Shown piece by piece: positions 14,011 to 17,041 of a stretch of 17,041 nucleotides of DNA (its first letter is position 1; each line of letters starts with the position of its first letter). A program made the position numbers and the translations under genes. The stretch is from positions 1 through 17,041 of the forward strand of contig DDSL01000045.1 in NCBI GenBank assembly GCA_002343825.1. Reading direction: 5' to 3'. The notes beneath the pieces were generated by a model, which did no database searches, was not told the origin of the DNA, and was given only the letters and a program-made list of their open reading frames with translations. The DNA comes from Chthonomonas sp. UBA2391. GTDB lineage: Bacteria; Armatimonadota; Fimbriimonadia; Fimbriimonadales; Fimbriimonadaceae.

Positions 14011-14736
14011 TCAGCCCTGGAACCCAGGAACGAGGGCCTTCCACTCGACTTTTTGGAATCCTCGCGTATCGGGGATGGAAAAGCTCGAAGCTTCGAACTT
14101 CACTCCCGATTCTAGCGAGCTCCGAACCGCCCGGAAGGTCACCCGATCCCCTTTTTCGGGGACCATCCCGACCGTCGCCCGCTGAAGAATGAAGTCCTTT
14201 TCTCCAAAAAACAGCTGCACGACGACCCGGCCCTTCGTATCCGGTCGAATCGCCTCGGCCGTCGCCACTCGGACCGGTTTGTCTTCCAGCTTGTCCGCCT
14301 CGATGCCCTTCAGTTGGAGCGGCGGCTTGCAGCTGATCAAGAAATCGTACATCCCATCGGCGCTGAAATTGAAATCCCCATCCACCAGCTTCGGCAGCTC
14401 TGCATTCGGATTCCGGGTAATCCATGGATTCGCGCCGCTTTGCTCGGCGTAGACCGAGCGGCCATAGAGGAGGAAAAAGCTCTTGCTTCCATCCGAGCCG
14501 AGCCTCACCACGGGCAAGCCATCAATCTGAGCAAACATGTAGCCGCGGATGCCGTCGATGCCCCGTTCAATCCGCATCTGCTGCGAAGCCTCTCCCACCT
14601 GCGTGACCAAGAACCACGTCTCGCGGATCCCGGTTCTAGTCCGTTGGGCCGCTCGCATTTGGGTTTGCAATTCATCAAACGACTTGGGCAGTGCAGGGGT
14701 CTGACTCAAAAGGACGGAGAGGGCGAGAAGCGGCAT
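14011..14736 (-). CDS. exported LolA-like / outer-membrane lipoprotein-sorting-type protein
   Basis: The 241-residue protein has a short hydrophobic N-terminus (MPLLALSVLLSQTPALPKS) that may be a signal peptide, although it lacks the usual positive charge. The mature part begins with an amphipathic helix (FDELQTQMRAAQRTRTGIRET) followed by alternating strands (VVRLGSDGSKSFFLLY, KGRVVVQLFFGEKDFILQRATVGM, VKFEASSFSIP). That is the helix-plus-half-barrel pattern of LolA/LppX-like periplasmic proteins. No diagnostic motif confirms it and the lipid or protein cargo is unknown. It diverges from the 106-residue gene across 150 bases and converges on ribE. Confidence 0.7.
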   Translation of the reverse strand: MPLLALSVLLSQTPALPKSFDELQTQMRAAQRTRTGIRETWFLVTQVGEASQQMRIERGIDGIRGYMFAQIDGLPVVRLGSDGSKSFFLLYGRSVYAEQSGANPWITRNPNAELPKLVDGDFNFSADGMYDFLISCKPPLQLKGIEADKLEDKPVRVATAEAIRPDTKGRVVVQLFFGEKDFILQRATVGMVPEKGDRVTFRAVRSSLESGVKFEASSFSIPDTRGFQKVEWKALVPGFQG

Positions 14737-14886
14737 GCGATATCAGTTTGGACGACTCATGGCCGGCCACGTTTGCCCCATCTTGGACCGGCAACCGTAA
14801 TTTTTGCGAGGTTCTGGGCGTATGGTCCTAGGAGTCGCCCGGAAAGAGACCATAATTGAGAAGGACTCAATGCCGAGGCCATCACG

Positions 14887-15207
14887 ATGACGATGACGTT
14901 TCGAAAATTGTATTGGGCCGTTGAAATTCTCAACGGCAATCAGGGCTGCCACCTCCAAGGCGTCTACACCAGCACCCACGACCTTTGCGATATCGGCTTC
15001 AAGGCCGTGCCCGAGGGGACCCGAATCCGACTGAGCTTAGTGAAGCTGGACTCCGCCAATGCTGCGCTGGGAACCTGGACCTTTGAAGAAATCGACCAAA
15101 TGGGGACCGACCTTCAGGCCTTTGTCGAGACCAAAGAATTCACCGCTCCCGAAGTCCAAGATGTGATCTCAGCCTTCCGACAGACGGCGACCACCACCGC
15201 CGCTTAG
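14887..15207 (+). CDS. unrecognised 106-residue protein
   Basis: I do not recognise this protein. It is soluble, without signal peptide or membrane segment. The first two thirds look beta-rich (KLYWAVEILNG, DIGFKAVPEGTRIRLSLVKLD), and the end is a helix (VQDVISAFRQTATTTAA) after an acidic linker. ATG 14887 has GAGGCC about 8 bases upstream; ATG 14893 is also in frame. The stop codon directly abuts the GTG start of the PfkB kinase (TAG-GTG), so the two are probably co-translated. Confidence 0.7.
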   Translation: MTMTFRKLYWAVEILNGNQGCHLQGVYTSTHDLCDIGFKAVPEGTRIRLSLVKLDSANAALGTWTFEEIDQMGTDLQAFVETKEFTAPEVQDVISAFRQTATTTAA

Positions 15208-16116
15208 GTGATCCTTGTCTATGGGGCGGTCTGCCTAGACCGCATTCGCCGCATCGAATCTCTCCCGAAGCCGGGCGGGTGGGCCGAGTACGACTCGGAA
15301 CTCGCCCTCCTCGGGGGAGAGGCGGCCAACACCTCCGCCGCACTCCGCGCATGGGGCGCTCCGCTCCGATTGGTCGGCAATCCTTTGGGAGCCGACGCCG
15401 AGGGAGACCAGCTCCGCCAGCGAATGTCCGACCTAGGCGTGGATTTCTGCCCGCTCGGCCCCCCGACTCCCCACACCGCGACCTGCGACATCTACGTCTC
15501 CGACGAAGGAGATCGGACCATGTTTGGAACGGGCTTCCGCGCGATGGCTCACCAAGTGCAATTGGACCAGATCCCCTGGACCGATGCGACCTGGTTCACC
15601 GCCGAGCCCAATCACGGCGAAACCGCCCTGCGGGCTCTTCGGATGGCCTCCGACCGTGGGCTCAAAGTCTATGGCCAAGACTTCACCGACGCGGCTCTCC
15701 TGCCTCGGCTTGATTTCTGGCAGAGCAGCACCGATTGGGCCGGTCGACGCGGCCATACCCAAAGCAACGTGGAATGGGTCCGAGCCTGGAGCCAAAAGAT
15801 CGGCGCCCCCAGCATCTTGAGCGATGGACCCAATGGCTTTGTCCTCGGACTCCCGGGCGGTTCGGCTCAGGCCTTCCCTCCGTTTCCCTGCCCCCGACTG
15901 GTCGATACCACGGGCGCCGGGGACCTCTTCCGAGCGGGAATGCTCCATGGCCTCTCCCAGAGCTGGCCCTTGGCCGACTGCCTGAGGTTCGCCTCGGCGG
16001 CGGGAGCCCTCTCCTGCGGTGGTTGGGGCGGCACGGGCTACATCCCAAGCGCGGACGAGATCCGGGCTCTGATCCGAGAGAACCCCGATGTCGCCCGAAG
16101 GTACGAGCTCTCATAG
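15208..16116 (+). CDS. PfkB-family carbohydrate kinase
   Basis: This is a ribokinase-fold sugar or nucleoside kinase using ATP. The 302-residue product has the N-terminal strand ILVYGAVCLDRI, the substrate-binding stretch ALLGGEAANTSAAL (33-46) and the C-terminal PfkB signature DTTGAGDLFRAGML (233-246), with the catalytic base Asp239 in GAGD. The substrate cannot be read from the sequence; ribokinase, fructokinase and adenosine-kinase-like members all share these motifs. The start GTG 15208 follows the preceding stop with no gap. Confidence 0.9.
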   Translation: MILVYGAVCLDRIRRIESLPKPGGWAEYDSELALLGGEAANTSAALRAWGAPLRLVGNPLGADAEGDQLRQRMSDLGVDFCPLGPPTPHTATCDIYVSDEGDRTMFGTGFRAMAHQVQLDQIPWTDATWFTAEPNHGETALRALRMASDRGLKVYGQDFTDAALLPRLDFWQSSTDWAGRRGHTQSNVEWVRAWSQKIGAPSILSDGPNGFVLGLPGGSAQAFPPFPCPRLVDTTGAGDLFRAGMLHGLSQSWPLADCLRFASAAGALSCGGWGGTGYIPSADEIRALIRENPDVARRYELS

Positions 16117-16161
16117 CCCGCATCGACCCAAAGCCCGGGAGCCCTGCGGTACAACCAGACC

Positions 16162-17041
16162 GTGAGTCAACCGGTGGTGATTGTGGGTGGCGGCCTGGCG
16201 GGCCTGACGGCAGCGACGGTCTTGCAGCAGGAAGGGCAACCCTTTTTGATCCTTGAGGCCAGCGACCAGGTCGGGGGCAAGGTCCGGACGGATGAGATCG
16301 CCGGGTTTCGAGTGGATCGCGGTTTCCAGGTCTATTTCACGGCCTATCCCACCGCCTCCAAATACCTCGATTACGCCGCCCTTGACCTGCGTCCCTTCCT
16401 CGCTGGATCGATGGTCTACGACGGAGTCCGACTTGAGGAGATCCGACAAGATAACTGGTTCATCTCGGCCCTCTCGCCACTGATGAACACACTGGACAAA
16501 GTCAAACTCTTGCAGTGGAATCAGCGGGTGAACGCGATGTCGTGGGACGACATTTGGCGGATGCCCGACACCACAACCGATGCCCACCTGGAGAAGCTCG
16601 GCTTCAGCCGGACCATGATCGAGCGGTTCGCCCGCCCATTCTTCGGGGGAATCTTCCTGGATCGGAGCCTTCAGGTCTCGGTTCGGGCCTTCGCCACCGT
16701 TTGGAAGAACCTCCTCCTCGGCGATACCGTTCTGCCCGCCCAAGGAATGCAGGCGATTCCCAGCCAACTCGCCAGCCGACTTCCTCAAGATTCGATCCGC
16801 ACCGGATCGGGGGTCCAATCTCTTCGCACGAATAGGAACCAGATCCAAGGAGTGACCCTCACGAGCGGAGAAGAGATCAACGCGGAGAAAGTGATCCTCG
16901 CCGCCGACGCGGCCAGCATCGCCGGGCTCGCCGGACTCGAACCCCCGCAATACAAGGCCTCGACCACGCTGACCTTTGCCGCTCCCGAATCACCGGTCGA
17001 GCAGCCGATCTTGGTGCTCAACGGCTCGGATCGAGGCATCA
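16162..17041 (+). CDS. FAD-dependent amine-oxidase-type oxidoreductase, 5' part
   Basis: The frame runs without a stop from GTG 16162 to the window edge (293 codons). It begins with the Rossmann FAD site VVIVGGGLAGLTAATVLQQEG, followed by ILEASDQVGGKVRT, the second FAD contact. The stretch FRVDRGFQVYFTAYPTA is typical of the phytoene-desaturase / protoporphyrinogen-oxidase-like (COG1232/1233) group. Residues near 240-255 (GVTLTSGEEINAEKVILAADA) form the C-terminal FAD-domain strand. The substrate is unknown. It starts 45 bases after the kinase, with TACAAC six bases before the GTG. The 3' end is missing only because the window stops. Confidence 0.9.
   Translation, partial: MSQPVVIVGGGLAGLTAATVLQQEGQPFLILEASDQVGGKVRTDEIAGFRVDRGFQVYFTAYPTASKYLDYAALDLRPFLAGSMVYDGVRLEEIRQDNWFISALSPLMNTLDKVKLLQWNQRVNAMSWDDIWRMPDTTTDAHLEKLGFSRTMIERFARPFFGGIFLDRSLQVSVRAFATVWKNLLLGDTVLPAQGMQAIPSQLASRLPQDSIRTGSGVQSLRTNRNQIQGVTLTSGEEINAEKVILAADAASIAGLAGLEPPQYKASTTLTFAAPESPVEQPILVLNGSDRGI

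Noticed and set aside
14801..14826. Promoter (TTTTTG / TATGGT) before the 106-residue gene
   Set aside because: The gap is only 14 bases and the hexamers are weak; not enough to call.

Overview
The window reads as a stretch of bacterial chromosome: GC-rich, densely coded, with genes on both strands and no plasmid, phage or insertion-sequence hallmark. A Kdo transferase (waaA) implies an LPS-bearing outer membrane. Gene content and sequence style would fit Armatimonadota (Fimbriimonadales-like), but that placement is an impression from the proteins, not a test.

Layout, left to right. (1) 1-534: 3' part of a DAHP synthase (aromatic amino acid pathway), closed by a hairpin. (2) 599-5597, + strand: a tight four-gene run made of a chemoreceptor-like membrane protein with two HAMP segments but no recognisable signalling tip, an unrecognised 649-residue protein with a long coiled coil, a Bax inhibitor-1 (TMBIM) membrane protein, and a PII-family protein whose T-loop has lost its usual key residues. 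The last three are joined by 4-base start/stop overlaps. (3) 5782-9427, - strand: a run in the order alpha/beta hydrolase, DUF433 protein, purC, waaA. (4) 9499-9864 (+), an ASCH-domain protein, converges on uvrC (10039-11943, -). Between them sit two opposed arrays of a degenerate GAGATTA heptamer that begin at the two stop codons. (5) 11944-12345 is a 402-base spacer holding a two-stem repeat element and a perfect TGTGA-N6-TCACA palindrome. (6) 12346-13779, + strand: ccmC, a CcmD-like small protein overlapping ccmC by 80 bases, and riboflavin synthase. (7) 13780-14010: convergent spacer with a second copy of the two-stem element. (8) 14011-14736 (-): exported LolA-like protein. (9) 14887-end (+): a small unknown protein, a PfkB-family sugar kinase, and the 5' part of a FAD-dependent amine-oxidase-type oxidoreductase cut by the window edge.

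The strongest non-coding signal is the pair of elements at 11968-12068 and 13792-13890. They share a 25-base identical block and collinear downstream landmarks, while the arms of both predicted stems differ between the copies but still pair within each copy, as expected of a conserved structure. The strongest coding signal is the receptor / unknown / BI-1 / unusual-PII cluster, a combination I do not recognise as a described system.
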